Assembly (NCBI RefSeq): GCF_014145225.1
Contig: NZ_JABVCQ010000001.1
Coordinates: 62,001-126,000, forward strand
Direction of reading: 5' to 3'
Length of the DNA stretch: 64,000 bases
DNA from: Thiospirillum jenense
GTDB taxonomy: Bacteria; Pseudomonadota; Gammaproteobacteria; Chromatiales; Chromatiaceae
Both the position numbers and the translations under genes were made by a program. This document shows positions 9,301-18,497 of the stretch, piece by piece. Position 1 is the first letter of the stretch; every line of letters starts with the position of its first letter. The notes under the pieces are model-generated. The model ran no database searches and had not been told where the DNA came from. It saw only the letters and a list, made by a program, of their open reading frames with translations.

Positions 9301-10428
9301 TTAATGTTTTGCGGATGAGCGCCGCGTCACTAATGGTCGCGCATCTGCACGAATACGATCCAGTGTGGTAAATACCCGCCCGCTGCTGTGTTCCAAATCC
9401 CCCAGCAATTGTAATAACGCGGTGTAATCCGGCCCCCCAGTTTTTTCCAATGCTGTCAAAATGCGCTGCGTTGACGTATGCACCTGCGCATGGGGTTTTT
9501 CTAATTCGGCATAATTGCGGGAATGGGCAAAAAACTGTTTGCCTTCGCCGCGTTCATACCATTGCCCTAAACGGCATTGATGATGGTCAACAAAATTAAA
9601 GGCCGGCTGGCCGGTACTAATTGACAAATAGGTATTGACTTTCCAAATCACATGATCGAGTTTTGCCAAACTCATAAATACGCTATCTGACATGGATAAC
9701 ACATCACTACAGGTATCGTCCACATGATTATGTAATTGATTCAAATGCGTTTCAAAGCCGGCCACGGTGCCGTTAATTTCCCGCGCATTATTAACTAACT
9801 TGGCCGAGTTGGCTTCAACATTATTAATATTACCCAGCATATTTTGAATCACATCGCGGATTTCACCAATCGCCAATTGGGTTTTATCGGCTAATGCGCG
9901 CACTTCACCCGCCACCACTGCAAAGCCGCGTCCTGCCGCCCCCGCCCGCGCTGCTTCAATTGCCGCGTTCAATGCTAATAAATTGGTCTGCTCGGCAATG
10001 GTGCGAATTAACGTTAATACCGCGTTAATCCGCGAGGCGTGTACCGATAATTGCCCGACCACCTGATCTGAATCTTGCGCAATCGTTTCTAATGAACGTA
10101 AAAATCCGGAAATCTCGGTCACTTCAGCCGCGACTGAATTAAAATTGCCCGACAAATTATCAATTAACGACAAGCTGTGTTTGGCTTCATTCACCGATTC
10201 AGCCAGATTGGTTTGAATATCTTGTAAGCCCGTGCGGACGTGTTCATTTTCATACGTCATTAACGCCGAGAGCTGGCTTTGTTGGTCAACCACATGATCG
10301 CGCTGCGCGAGGATTTGGCGTAATTCCTCCACTTCGGCCCGCAATTGGGTATTTTCGGCAATTAATAGCGCATGTTGATCATTCCAATGACGCGCTTGTT
10401 GTTCATGTTTTGATTTTGCAAACATCAT
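9301..10428 (-). CDS. Soluble methyl-accepting chemotaxis protein with CZB zinc-binding domain
   Basis: A cytoplasmic chemoreceptor-like protein of 375 residues. There is no membrane segment. An N-terminal coiled coil ([16 protein letters not shown]...) leads to the signalling hairpin ([18 protein letters not shown], then [15 protein letters not shown]) that contacts CheA/CheW. A C-terminal CZB domain follows (about 285-335) with the H..CRLGQWYE and EKPHAQVH motifs that place His and Cys ligands for zinc. CZB receptors are known to sense zinc or hypochlorous acid. The ATG at 10428 is chosen because AGGAG lies 8 bases before it; the upstream GTG at 10437 has no better site. It is divergent from the heme oxygenase gene. 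Confidence 0.88.
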   Translation of the reverse strand: MMFAKSKHEQQARHWNDQHALLIAENTQLRAEVEELRQILAQRDHVVDQQSQLSALMTYENEHVRTGLQDIQTNLAESVNEAKHSLSLIDNLSGNFNSVAAEVTEISGFLRSLETIAQDSDQVVGQLSVHASRINAVLTLIRTIAEQTNLLALNAAIEAARAGAAGRGFAVVAGEVRALADKTQLAIGEIRDVIQNMLGNINNVEANSAKLVNNAREINGTVAGFETHLNQLHNHVDDTCSDVLSMSDSVFMSLAKLDHVIWKVNTYLSISTGQPAFNFVDHHQCRLGQWYERGEGKQFFAHSRNYAELEKPHAQVHTSTQRILTALEKTGGPDYTALLQLLGDLEHSSGRVFTTLDRIRADARPLVTRRSSAKH

Positions 10429-10542
10429 AGTAAGCACTCCTCACTCCTCCAACCGTTTTGTTATATTTTTCGCCAACACGTCCGGTGCAATTGCCATCGC
10501 ACCAGACGGTAATAATCATAAGCACTTTTGTGCGTCTCGGCA

Positions 10543-10557
10543 GGGTCAATATGACCC
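10543..10557. promoter_or_regulatory. GGGTCA-ATA-TGACCC dyad in a divergent intergenic region
   Basis: A perfect 6-bp inverted repeat with a 3-base centre in the 150-bp space between the CZB chemoreceptor and heme oxygenase genes. The symmetry and position fit an operator, but no regulator is identified and it could also be a 5' UTR hairpin. Confidence 0.3.
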
Positions 10558-10580
10558 GCCGACGGGTTTAACATTTTAGA

Positions 10581-11315
10581 ATGACGCACTTGCTACGTTT
10601 ATACCGTCCCACATCCTTCACTCACTCAACCGAGTCACTGCTAAACATGTCACCACCTTTGCTGAAACCAACTCCACCAACCGCCGCGCTCACCAATCAA
10701 CCGCCGGCGCTGATGCTGCAATTACGCCACGCCACCGCCGGTATTCACACCGCCACGGAAGAATTGCCGCTGATGCGCCAGGTGTTAGCCCCGACGGCCA
10801 CATTACAAGCGTACGTCCGTTATCTGATCGCGTTGTATCAGGTGTATTTGACCGTTGAACCGCTGCTGTATGCCGTCTGTTCGCGGATTACCCTGACGCA
10901 ATTGGCGATCTACCCGAAGCTGCCAGCGTTGCAACAGGATTTATTGGCACTGGGGCAGCACGGGGCGTGGTTGCCGCTCGCGGGTTGGTCAAGCCGAATG
11001 CGCGAGTTGGTGACGGATGAGGCGACGGCGCTGGGCGGGTTGTATGTGTTGGAAGGGGCGACGCTCGGCGGGCGGGTGATTGCGCGCCAGTTGAAACGCC
11101 AGTGGTCAACGTCGCCCGACCCGCTGCCGGTCGCCTTTTTGGAATTTCGCGGTGACAGCGCGATTGCGGCCGGTTGGCAGCAGTTTGGCGCAGGTTTGGA
11201 TCAGATAGCGCGACAATCGGCGCATCCGCACGAGATGAGCGCGGCGGTGGTGAGCGGGGCGCAGCGGGTGTTTCAAGCATTGCACGCGGCGTTGGGGGAA
11301 ACGGCGGCGCATTGA
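10581..11315 (+). CDS. Biliverdin-producing heme oxygenase
   Basis: Oxidatively opens heme to biliverdin, iron and CO. Encodes 244 residues, or 222 from the internal ATG at 10647. The proximal-helix motif LRHATAGIHTATE carries the likely heme-ligand His (residue 56) and GLYVLEGATLGGRV (about 152-165) is the distal-helix signature of the family. The first 45 residues are not part of the fold and the true start may be the internal Met. Such enzymes serve iron release or supply chromophore to bacteriophytochromes; no phytochrome or heme uptake gene is next to it, so the role is open. Confidence 0.85.
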   Translation: MTHLLRLYRPTSFTHSTESLLNMSPPLLKPTPPTAALTNQPPALMLQLRHATAGIHTATEELPLMRQVLAPTATLQAYVRYLIALYQVYLTVEPLLYAVCSRITLTQLAIYPKLPALQQDLLALGQHGAWLPLAGWSSRMRELVTDEATALGGLYVLEGATLGGRVIARQLKRQWSTSPDPLPVAFLEFRGDSAIAAGWQQFGAGLDQIARQSAHPHEMSAAVVSGAQRVFQALHAALGETAAH

Positions 11316-11338
11316 TTCACATTTAAGCGGCGTCACGC

Positions 11339-13000
11339 ATGGAGAGATTAAAGATGGAGCAATTGGAATGCTGCGACTTATTTAGCGAAATAGAACCGCT
11401 CACCATGACAATTGATGAGGCAGCCGCTCGTTTAAAAGTCTCTACTGCCACTATTCGTAATTGGATTAAAACCAATTATTTAAAGCCGGCGGGTAATGGC
11501 AAGATCACGTTAGGATCATTGGAGAATTTTGAAAAGGCAATTGCTGGTCAAGAAAAACTCAACCAGCGGGCGAATAAATCGCTAAAAGATTCACACGATC
11601 ATAATAAAACAACAGCCAACTTGATTGATAAGCTCGCTTCATCTGGTGAAGAATTAGAGAGGATTGGCGATGAATATGAAGCGAGTTTATCAGAATCTTA
11701 CCGCAATAAAGAGGGGATTTATTATACACCGGCGGCGGTTGTGTGTGATTTATTCGCGCAACCAGCGGATGACATTGAACATGCAACATTCTGTGATCCG
11801 TGTTGCGGAACGGGCAACTTTATTGTTCGTGCAATCGCGCTAGGATTTAAGCCAGAGAATATTGCTGGCTATGATGTTGATCCGATTGCGGTTGAAATAA
11901 CCAGGTCGCGCATTTTTAAATTGACGGGCTGTAAAACTGCGCATATCAAGGTTGCTGATTTTTTAAACATCACAGTCAATAACAGCGCCCCCCAATTTGA
12001 TTACATCTACACCAACCCGCCCTGGGGGAAAAAAATTGACAAGTCAATAAGAGACGCTATTGGATTGAGACTGGGCGCGGGATCAAGCATAGACACTTGC
12101 GCGCTCTTTTTCTTTATGTGTTTGCAATGCCTCAAGGAGAATGGACGTTTAGGATTACTATTACCAGATGCCTTTTTTAATATCGCGGCGTTTGAAAATG
12201 CGCGAAACAATGCGCTGCATTGGTCTATTGAACGCTTGATTGATTATGGAAAGGTATTCAAAGGGTTGGTGACAAATGCACAGGCAATTGTGCTTAAAAA
12301 GCAGGCATCTGCTCCGGTCGCAACCATTGTGTGTGAGACTAGGCGCAGTAGTTATGAAAGAGTGAAAAGCTCGTTCTCATGTAATCCAAAATCCATATTA
12401 AATCTGTACTGCGATGATCGGGATGCGTTGACGTTGCAATACTTGATGTCAATACCACACATCACATTAAAAAATCACGCTGCTTGGGGATTAGGTATTG
12501 TCACGGGCAATAATAAAAAGTTTATTCAATCTTCGCCGCAAGACGGGTATATTGCTGTTTATAAGGGCGCGGATATTTTAGATGGGAAATTAAAACCCGC
12601 AACCAGTTTCATCCCCGCTGATATGAGTTTTTATCAGCAAGTTGCGCCACGTCACATCTACGATGCAAACGAGAAACTGGTTTATAAATTTATTTCCTCA
12701 AGATTGCGTTTCTTTTATGATGATCGGCAGCGCTATTTTTTGAACAGCGCAAATATGTTAATTCCTGATATAGATTTCCCAATTCCCCCCCAAGTGCTGG
12801 GGGCGCTGTTGAGTAGTGATTTGATGAATTGGATGTTTTCTAAAGTTTTTAACACCCATAAAATACTGCGTGGTGATTTAGAATTGCTGCCGATTTATAG
12901 CCAGTTTCTTTACGGGGCGACGCGCTTTGATGAGGAAACGTATCTCGATCATCTGCAAATCAAGCGGGATGATACTGGCACTTACAGAATTGAAAGATAG
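11339..13000 (+). CDS. Orphan N6-adenine DNA methylase with N-terminal HTH
   Basis: Encodes 553 residues. A MerR/excisionase-like helix-turn-helix (about 20-70: MTIDEAAARLKVSTATIRNW) is followed by a linker, then a class I SAM methyltransferase domain with motif I CDPCCGTGNF (about 152-161) and catalytic motif IV NPPW (226-229), as in Eco57I-type gamma N6-adenine methylases. The C-terminal 250 residues look like a TaqI-like target-recognition region. No nuclease motif or neighbouring restriction gene is seen, so it may be a solitary modification enzyme or the methylase of a split system. The HTH could recruit it to DNA or regulate its own gene. The A/T-richer composition than its neighbours hints at transfer. 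Confidence 0.82.
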   Translation: MERLKMEQLECCDLFSEIEPLTMTIDEAAARLKVSTATIRNWIKTNYLKPAGNGKITLGSLENFEKAIAGQEKLNQRANKSLKDSHDHNKTTANLIDKLASSGEELERIGDEYEASLSESYRNKEGIYYTPAAVVCDLFAQPADDIEHATFCDPCCGTGNFIVRAIALGFKPENIAGYDVDPIAVEITRSRIFKLTGCKTAHIKVADFLNITVNNSAPQFDYIYTNPPWGKKIDKSIRDAIGLRLGAGSSIDTCALFFFMCLQCLKENGRLGLLLPDAFFNIAAFENARNNALHWSIERLIDYGKVFKGLVTNAQAIVLKKQASAPVATIVCETRRSSYERVKSSFSCNPKSILNLYCDDRDALTLQYLMSIPHITLKNHAAWGLGIVTGNNKKFIQSSPQDGYIAVYKGADILDGKLKPATSFIPADMSFYQQVAPRHIYDANEKLVYKFISSRLRFFYDDRQRYFLNSANMLIPDIDFPIPPQVLGALLSSDLMNWMFSKVFNTHKILRGDLELLPIYSQFLYGATRFDEETYLDHLQIKRDDTGTYRIER

Positions 13001-13061
13001 ATTAGTTGCCGCGTTCAGTGAGATAAGAATTAGTGGGGCGCAGTTGAGTCAGTTGTTGATT

Positions 13062-13091
13062 GAGCGTTCCCATGCTTTGGCGTGGGAACGA
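13062..13091. repeat. GTTCCCATGC palindromic repeat upstream of first Sel1 gene
   Basis: GAGCGTTCCCATGC / GCGTGGGAACG. It is part of the upstream block that is duplicated before the second Sel1 gene. Confidence 0.75.
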
Positions 13092-13205
13092 TTAAAAAAG
13101 TGTCTGTCGTGCATTGCTTTTTAATGACCATCAAATAGGAGATCGCTAATGAACAAACCTCGGATATCATCGTTAATCGTTTGTGCTTGCTTGTGTTTTG
13201 CGACG
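13062..13205 (+). repeat. Duplicated leader block, copy 1
   Basis: About 140 bp covering a palindromic repeat, the AGGAG ribosome-binding site, the ATG and the signal-peptide codons recur almost unchanged 1629 bp downstream (14691-14834). The duplication explains the origin of the two Sel1 genes. Confidence 0.9.
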
Positions 13206-14669
13206 ACGGCGTGTGCTAACGATGAAGTGCGTACCTACACAGCGAGTGATTATAAGACAGTCGTTCAGACTGATTCATTTGATGATGGATTGCGCGCCTA
13301 CATTGCCGGCGATTACGCTAAAGCATTCCAAATCATGCAGCTATTGGCGGAACAGGGCGATGCAAAGGCGCAGTACAACCTAGGCGTGATGTATGAAAAA
13401 GGTCGCGGCACCAAGCAAGACTATGCCGAGGCGGTGCGTTGGTATCGCAAAGCGGCTGATCAGGGACATACAGAGGCGCAGTTCAACCTCGGTGTGATGT
13501 ATGCCGAAGGTCGAGGCGTCACACAAGACGATGCCGAAGCGGTGCGTTGGTATCGTAAAGCGGCTGAACAAGGCTTTGCAGGGGCGCAGCTCAACTTAGG
13601 TGTGATGTATTACAAAGGTCGGGGCGTCACACAAGACTATGCCGAGGCGGTGCGTTGGTATCGCAAAGCGGCTGATCAGGGACAGGCAGAGGCGCAGAAC
13701 AACCTAGGTGTGATGTATGCGGAAGGTCGAGGCGTCACACAAGACTATGCCGAAGCGGCGAGTTGGTTTCGCAAAGCGGCTGATCAGGGGGTTGCAGAGG
13801 CGCAGTGCGACCTGGGTTCAAAGTATTACGAAGGTCGGGGTGTTGAGAAAAACCATGCCGAAGCCGTGAGTTGGTATCGCAAAGCGGCTGATCAGAGCTA
13901 TGCAAAAGCGCAGTTCAATTTAGGTGTGATGTATGAAAAAGGTCAAGGCGTCGCACAAGACTATGCCGAAGCCGTGAGTTGGTTTCGTAAAGCGGCTGAA
14001 CAGGGCGATGCAAAGGCACAGCACGCCTTGGGTGTGATGTATGAAAAAGGTTTTGGCGTCACACAAGACCATGCAGAAGCGCTGAGTTGGTATCGCAAAG
14101 CGGCTGAACAAGGCTTTGCACAGGCGCAGTACAACCTAGGTGTGATGTATGAAAACGGTCGGGGTGTCACACAAGACTATGCCGAAGCGGTGCGTTGGTA
14201 TCGTAAAGCGGCTGAACAAGGCTTTGCAGAGGCGCAGAACAACCTAGGCGTGATGTATGAAAACGGTCGCGGCACCAAGCAAGACTATGCCGAAGCGGTG
14301 CGTTGGTACCGCAAAGCTGCTGATCAGGGGGTTGCACAGGCGCAGAACAACCTAGGTGTGATGTGCAAAAAAGCTCCAGATGGCGCACGAGACTATGCCG
14401 AGGCACTGCGCTGGTTTCGCAAAGCGGCTGATCAAGGCAATGCAGACGCGCAGTTCAATTTAGGCGTGAGTTATCTTGCAGGTCACGGCGTTCCACAGAA
14501 TTATGTTGAAGGCCTTAAATGGTTCATTTTGGCAGAGGCCGCCGGGAACGCGAATGCGACTAAGGTGCGCACTGAGCTGTCTAAGTTGATGACCCCCGAG
14601 CAAATTGCCACCGCCCAGCAACGAGCGACGGAATGGACGCAAAAACGGCAAGCTGCCGCGCCGCATTAA
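13149..14669 (+). CDS. Exported Sel1-repeat protein (11 repeats)
   Basis: Encodes 506 residues: signal peptide (1-24, ending TTACA), a short linker, then eleven 36-residue Sel1-like (TPR-related) repeats with the pattern AQ.NLGVMY..GRG..QDYAEAVRWYRKAADQG, and a charged C-terminal helix. Sel1 repeats form superhelical scaffolds for protein contacts; in exported bacterial proteins they often act in envelope processes. No enzyme domain is present. Ribosome-binding site AGGAG lies 9 bases before the ATG. Repeats are very alike at DNA level, so copy number can change by recombination. A second, shorter paralogue follows directly. Confidence 0.9.
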   Translation: MNKPRISSLIVCACLCFATTACANDEVRTYTASDYKTVVQTDSFDDGLRAYIAGDYAKAFQIMQLLAEQGDAKAQYNLGVMYEKGRGTKQDYAEAVRWYRKAADQGHTEAQFNLGVMYAEGRGVTQDDAEAVRWYRKAAEQGFAGAQLNLGVMYYKGRGVTQDYAEAVRWYRKAADQGQAEAQNNLGVMYAEGRGVTQDYAEAASWFRKAADQGVAEAQCDLGSKYYEGRGVEKNHAEAVSWYRKAADQSYAKAQFNLGVMYEKGQGVAQDYAEAVSWFRKAAEQGDAKAQHALGVMYEKGFGVTQDHAEALSWYRKAAEQGFAQAQYNLGVMYENGRGVTQDYAEAVRWYRKAAEQGFAEAQNNLGVMYENGRGTKQDYAEAVRWYRKAADQGVAQAQNNLGVMCKKAPDGARDYAEALRWFRKAADQGNADAQFNLGVSYLAGHGVPQNYVEGLKWFILAEAAGNANATKVRTELSKLMTPEQIATAQQRATEWTQKRQAAAPH

Positions 14670-14690
14670 ACTGTTACCGTTGTCAATTCT

Positions 14691-14834
14691 GAGCGTTCCC
14701 ATGCTTTGGCGTGGGAACAATTAAAAAAGTGTCTGTCGTGCATTGCTTTTTAATGACCATCAAATAGGAGATCGCTAATGAACAAACCTCGGATATCATC
14801 GTTAATCGTTTGTGCTTGCTTGTGTTTTGCGACG
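14691..14834 (+). repeat. Duplicated leader block, copy 2
   Basis: Second copy of the leader block described at 13062-13205, including the palindrome GAGCGTTCCCATGC / GCGTGGGAAC at 14691-14719, the ribosome-binding site and the signal-peptide codons. Confidence 0.9.
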
Positions 14835-15380
14835 ACGGCGTTTGCTGATTCATTTGATGATGGATTGCGCGCCTACATTGCCGGCGATTACGCTAAAGCA
14901 TTCCAAATCATGCAGCTATTGGCGGAACAAGGCAATGCAAAGGCGCAGAGCAACCTAGGTGTGATGTATGAAAACGGTCGCGGCGTCGCGCAAGACTATG
15001 CCGAAGCGGTGCGCTGGTTTCGCAAAGCGGCTGATCAGGGCGATGCAAAGGCGCAGCTCAACTTTGGAGTGAAGTATTTCGAAGGTCGTGGCATCAAGCA
15101 AGACTATGCCGAGGCACTGCGCTGGTTTCGCAAAGCGGCTGATCAAGGCTTTGCACAGGCGCAGAGCAACCTAGGTGTGATGTATGCCGAAGGTCAAGGG
15201 GTTACACAAGACGATGCCGAAGCTCTTAAATGGTTCAAATTAGCAGAGGCAGCCGGGAACACCGACGCGACTAAGGCGTGTGCTGAGCTATCTAAGTTGA
15301 TGACCCCCGAGCAAATTGCCACCGCCCAGCAACGAGCGACAGAGTGGATGCAAAAACGGCAAGCGACCGCACCGCAGTAG
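14778..15380 (+). CDS. Exported Sel1-repeat protein (3 repeats), paralogue of upstream gene
   Basis: Encodes 200 residues with the same signal peptide as the preceding gene but ending TTAFA, three Sel1 repeats and the same C-terminal tail (LSKLMTPEQIATAQQRATEW). Compared with the upstream paralogue it lacks an 18-residue linker after the signal peptide and eight repeats. Likely periplasmic scaffold; partner unknown. The near-identical leader and tail show a recent duplication followed by repeat loss or gain. Confidence 0.88.
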   Translation: MNKPRISSLIVCACLCFATTAFADSFDDGLRAYIAGDYAKAFQIMQLLAEQGNAKAQSNLGVMYENGRGVAQDYAEAVRWFRKAADQGDAKAQLNFGVKYFEGRGIKQDYAEALRWFRKAADQGFAQAQSNLGVMYAEGQGVTQDDAEALKWFKLAEAAGNTDATKACAELSKLMTPEQIATAQQRATEWMQKRQATAPQ

Positions 15381-15433
15381 ACTGTTACCTTCCCAAACTA
15401 GCCGGGCTGTTAAGTTTCTCATTCACTCAACTG

Positions 15434-15497
15434 TCATTCTCGCGCCAGCGGGAATCCAGATCGCACAATTGCTGGCTTCCCGCCGTCGCGGGTGAGA
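15434..15497. repeat. Imperfect inverted repeat (TTCTCGCG...CGGGTGAGAA)
   Basis: Arms TTCTCGCGCCAGCGGGAA and the reverse-complement-like TTCCCGCCGTCGCGGGTGAG face each other across a short AT-richer centre. A different small intergenic palindrome from the GTTCCCACGC family. Confidence 0.55.
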
Positions 15498-15563
15498 AGC
15501 GCGATTTTAGTTGTTGATTTATCAGCACTTAACAGCCGTCCCCCCAAACTAGGAACTCAAACC

Positions 15564-16427
15564 ATGCACATCCTCGGTTGCGGCTACATCGGCTGCGCCC
15601 TCGCCCGCCGCCTCATCGCCAATCAACACCCCGTCATCGGCGTCGCCCGCAGCGCCAGCAGCTGCGCCGCCATCACCGCCACCGGCGCCACCGCCTGTCA
15701 ACTCGATCTGGAACACCACCCGCTCGCCGCGCTCCACTGCGCCGATCAACTGGTTTTCCACAGCGCCCCGCCGTCCAGTCACGACGACCAAGATCATCTA
15801 ACCGCCCGATTAGTCTCACATTTTTTATCCACCGGCAACCCGCGCCGCGTGGTGTACCTCAGCACAACCGGCGTGTACGGCGACTGTCACGGTGACTGGG
15901 TGGACGAAACCTGGCCAGTTCGCCCACTCGCCGCCCGTGCCAAACGCCGCGTTGATGCCGAACAGCGCCTGCAAACTTGGGCAGCCGCCAGCGGTGGCGA
16001 ACTGGTGATTTTGCGCGTCGCGGGCATTTACGCCGCCGACCGCCTGCCGCTGGAACGGTTACGCAACGGCTTACCAGTGGTCGCAGCCGCCGAAGCGCCC
16101 TGGTCAAATCGCATTCACGCCGACGATCTAGTCACCATTTGCCTCGCCGCAATGGAACGCGCCCCCGCCGGGGCGATTTACAACGTCTGCGACAATCAAC
16201 CCAGCACCATGACTGACTATTTTTGTCAGGTCGCCGCCGCCGTCGGCTTACCCGCCCCGCCGCAAATCCCGCTATCCGCCGCCCCCGCGCACCTCTCCCC
16301 CGGGTTACTGTCTTACATGCAAGAATCACGGCGGCTGCGCAACGACAAGGTGTTGACCGAACTTGGTGTTACACTGCGCTACCCAACGCTGGCCGACGGC
16401 TTGGCTGACCTGCACCCGGTGACGTGA
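15564..16427 (+). CDS. NAD(P)-dependent epimerase/dehydratase-like SDR
   Basis: Encodes 287 residues from the ATG at 15564, preceded by AGGAA; a longer frame from 15492 adds residues without homology. The N-terminal Rossmann motif HILGCGYIGCALARRL binds NAD(P). YLSTTGVYGD holds the Ser-Thr and Tyr region, but the usual Lys is not at the classic YxxxK spacing, as in YeeZ-type atypical extended SDRs. The substrate is not predictable. The next gene starts 6 bp after the stop, so the two are probably one transcript. Confidence 0.78.
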   Translation: MHILGCGYIGCALARRLIANQHPVIGVARSASSCAAITATGATACQLDLEHHPLAALHCADQLVFHSAPPSSHDDQDHLTARLVSHFLSTGNPRRVVYLSTTGVYGDCHGDWVDETWPVRPLAARAKRRVDAEQRLQTWAAASGGELVILRVAGIYAADRLPLERLRNGLPVVAAAEAPWSNRIHADDLVTICLAAMERAPAGAIYNVCDNQPSTMTDYFCQVAAAVGLPAPPQIPLSAAPAHLSPGLLSYMQESRRLRNDKVLTELGVTLRYPTLADGLADLHPVT

Positions 16428-16433
16428 TAACTC

Positions 16434-16871
16434 ATGCGCGACTTGACCGATGACTACGCCGCCCTGCCGCATCACGGCACGATGCGCCTGCTCGAACAGG
16501 TCAGCGCGTGGGATCAGGCGCAGATTCACTGTTTAACCACCAGTCACCACGCGCCCGACAACCCGCTGCGCGGTGCCGCTCACCTGTCAGCGGTGCAGAG
16601 CGTCGAATACGCCGCGCAAGCCGCCGCGTTACACGGGGTACTGCTCGGGCAATTGGCGGGTGACAGCCCGGTATTATTTCTCGGCGCGGTGCAGAATTTA
16701 GTGTTACACATCAACTGGTTAGATCAGGTCGCCGCCCCGCTGCACGTCACCGCCCAGCGCGACGCGGCCGTGGGCGTCAATGTGCGCTATCATTTCGCCG
16801 TGTTCACCGCTGACCAACCCGTCGCCAGCGGGCAATTAACTTTATTACGCAGCGCCCTCGTCCGCCCATGA
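16434..16871 (+). CDS. ApeP-like 3-hydroxyacyl-ACP dehydratase
   Basis: Encodes 145 residues of hot-dog type. Features known from ApeP/FabZ-like dehydratases of aryl-polyene and fatty-acid pathways are visible: an N-terminal LPHHGTMRLLEQV segment, then NPLRGAAHLSAVQSVEYAAQAAALHG in place of the catalytic-helix region. The His of PHHG and the Glu of VEYAAQ may be catalytic. No other aryl-polyene or fatty-acid gene is near; the gene follows the SDR oxidoreductase by 6 bp, and a reductase-dehydratase pair is chemically plausible (inference). Confidence 0.72.
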   Translation: MRDLTDDYAALPHHGTMRLLEQVSAWDQAQIHCLTTSHHAPDNPLRGAAHLSAVQSVEYAAQAAALHGVLLGQLAGDSPVLFLGAVQNLVLHINWLDQVAAPLHVTAQRDAAVGVNVRYHFAVFTADQPVASGQLTLLRSALVRP

Positions 16872-16926
16872 TTGGCAATGAACTTTAATTCACCGCCCGC
16901 CCTTCACCTTTGACAGGATTATTAAC

Positions 16927-18408
16927 GTGACCGCGCAATCTTCCTGCACCCTCGTCATTTTCGGTTCCACTGGCAATTTAGCGCAAATTAAATTATTACC
17001 CGCGCTCTATCAATTAGAACGCGCCGGGCAATTAGCGCCATTAACCCGCATTGTCGGCTGCGGGCGACGCGATTGGTCAGATAATGACTGGCGCGATGAA
17101 GTGCGACGCATTTTAACCGCCCGTTTTAATCATCAACTCGACAGCGCCGCGCTCGATCAATTATTAACCCGGCTGCATTTTATTAACAGTGATTTGCACG
17201 ACCCGTCCGGTTTTACGCAATTAACCACGCGCTTTAATACCGAAACCACCTGGCCGACCAATCGCATTTTTTATCTCGCCGTCGCACCTGATTTCTATAG
17301 CGTGATTGCCGACCAACTCGCCGCCGTTGGATTAAATAGTGAAGCGCACGGCTGGACGCGCTTGGTAATTGAAAAACCCTTTGGCTATGATTTAGACAGC
17401 GCCAAGATTTTAGCGCAACAATTGCAGCGGCATTTCCACGAACACCAACTCTATCGTATTGATCATTATTTGGGTAAAAGCACGGTGCAAAACGTGCTGG
17501 TCTTTCGCTTTGCCAATTTATTATTTGAACCGCTGTGGCAGCGCAATACAATTGATCATATTCAAATCACCCACGCCGAATCACAAGGTATTGGCAGCCG
17601 CGCTGGATTTTATGATGGCGTCGGTGCATTGCGCGACATGATTCAAAGCCATTTATTACAATTATTAACGCTCGTGGCAATGGAACCGCCGCCCAGTTTA
17701 GATGCTGAAGCATTGCGCGATGAAAAGGTGAAAGTCCTGCGTTCTATTCGCCCCATTCCCCGCCAAGCCGTTCACGCCCACGCCTTTCGAGCGCAATACC
17801 GCGCTGCTGATGTTAATGGACGTTTATTACCCGGGTATTTAGACGAACCCAATGTTGATCCACACAGCGTCACCGAAACCTATGCCGCATTAAAGCTCTA
17901 CATTGATAATTGGCGCTGGCGCGGGGTGCCGTTTTATTTGCGCACCGGTAAATGCCTCGCCGCCACGCATTCATTGATCGCCATTCGGTTTCGTCACCCG
18001 CCGCAACAATTATTTCAACACACCGCAATTGAACAACTGCGCCCCAATTGGTTATTATTAAACATCCAACCCAACGAGTGCATTCGATTAGAATTACTGG
18101 TCAAAAAACCGGGGCTAGAAATGCGCACCCAAATTGAACGTCTTGACGCCAGCACCTGCACTTTTGGCCGCGATCAAATTGATGCGTATGAAGCGTTAAT
18201 TCTGGATGTGATTGAAGGCGATCATTCGCTCTTTTTACGCTATGATGAAGTTGAATACGCCTGGCGCATTGTGGATCCGGTGATTAAATTGTGGGCAACT
18301 GAACGCGCCTTTATTCCCACCTATCCCGCCGGTTCATGGGGGCCGGAAGAAGCCAGTCGTTTATTTGATAAAGACGATCAAGCCTGGCGCAATGGGTTAG
18401 ACGAATAA
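16927..18408 (+). CDS. zwf: Glucose-6-phosphate 1-dehydrogenase
   Basis: First step of the oxidative pentose phosphate or Entner-Doudoroff route: glucose 6-phosphate to 6-phosphogluconolactone with NADP. The 493-residue protein starts at a GTG preceded by a GACAGGATT site. It has the dinucleotide motif GSTGNLA near residue 12 (Asn where many members have Asp), the signature RIDHYLGK at 177-184 with the catalytic His region, and the conserved C-terminal half. Length is normal. pgi follows 89 bp downstream on the same strand, a sensible hexose-phosphate pair. Confidence 0.96.
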   Translation: MTAQSSCTLVIFGSTGNLAQIKLLPALYQLERAGQLAPLTRIVGCGRRDWSDNDWRDEVRRILTARFNHQLDSAALDQLLTRLHFINSDLHDPSGFTQLTTRFNTETTWPTNRIFYLAVAPDFYSVIADQLAAVGLNSEAHGWTRLVIEKPFGYDLDSAKILAQQLQRHFHEHQLYRIDHYLGKSTVQNVLVFRFANLLFEPLWQRNTIDHIQITHAESQGIGSRAGFYDGVGALRDMIQSHLLQLLTLVAMEPPPSLDAEALRDEKVKVLRSIRPIPRQAVHAHAFRAQYRAADVNGRLLPGYLDEPNVDPHSVTETYAALKLYIDNWRWRGVPFYLRTGKCLAATHSLIAIRFRHPPQQLFQHTAIEQLRPNWLLLNIQPNECIRLELLVKKPGLEMRTQIERLDASTCTFGRDQIDAYEALILDVIEGDHSLFLRYDEVEYAWRIVDPVIKLWATERAFIPTYPAGSWGPEEASRLFDKDDQAWRNGLDE

Positions 18409-18497
18409 CCCGTTTACATTAACAGTTTTATTGCCAGTCAATTCACAGTATTATTACGGCACCGCGTATCACGAATCAATCAGGAGTTGTCACATTT

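Noticed and set aside
13300-14500. Regular repeats of about 108 bp that could look like a repeat array
   Set aside because: They are in-frame Sel1 protein repeats with high coding continuity, not a CRISPR array; no cas gene is present.
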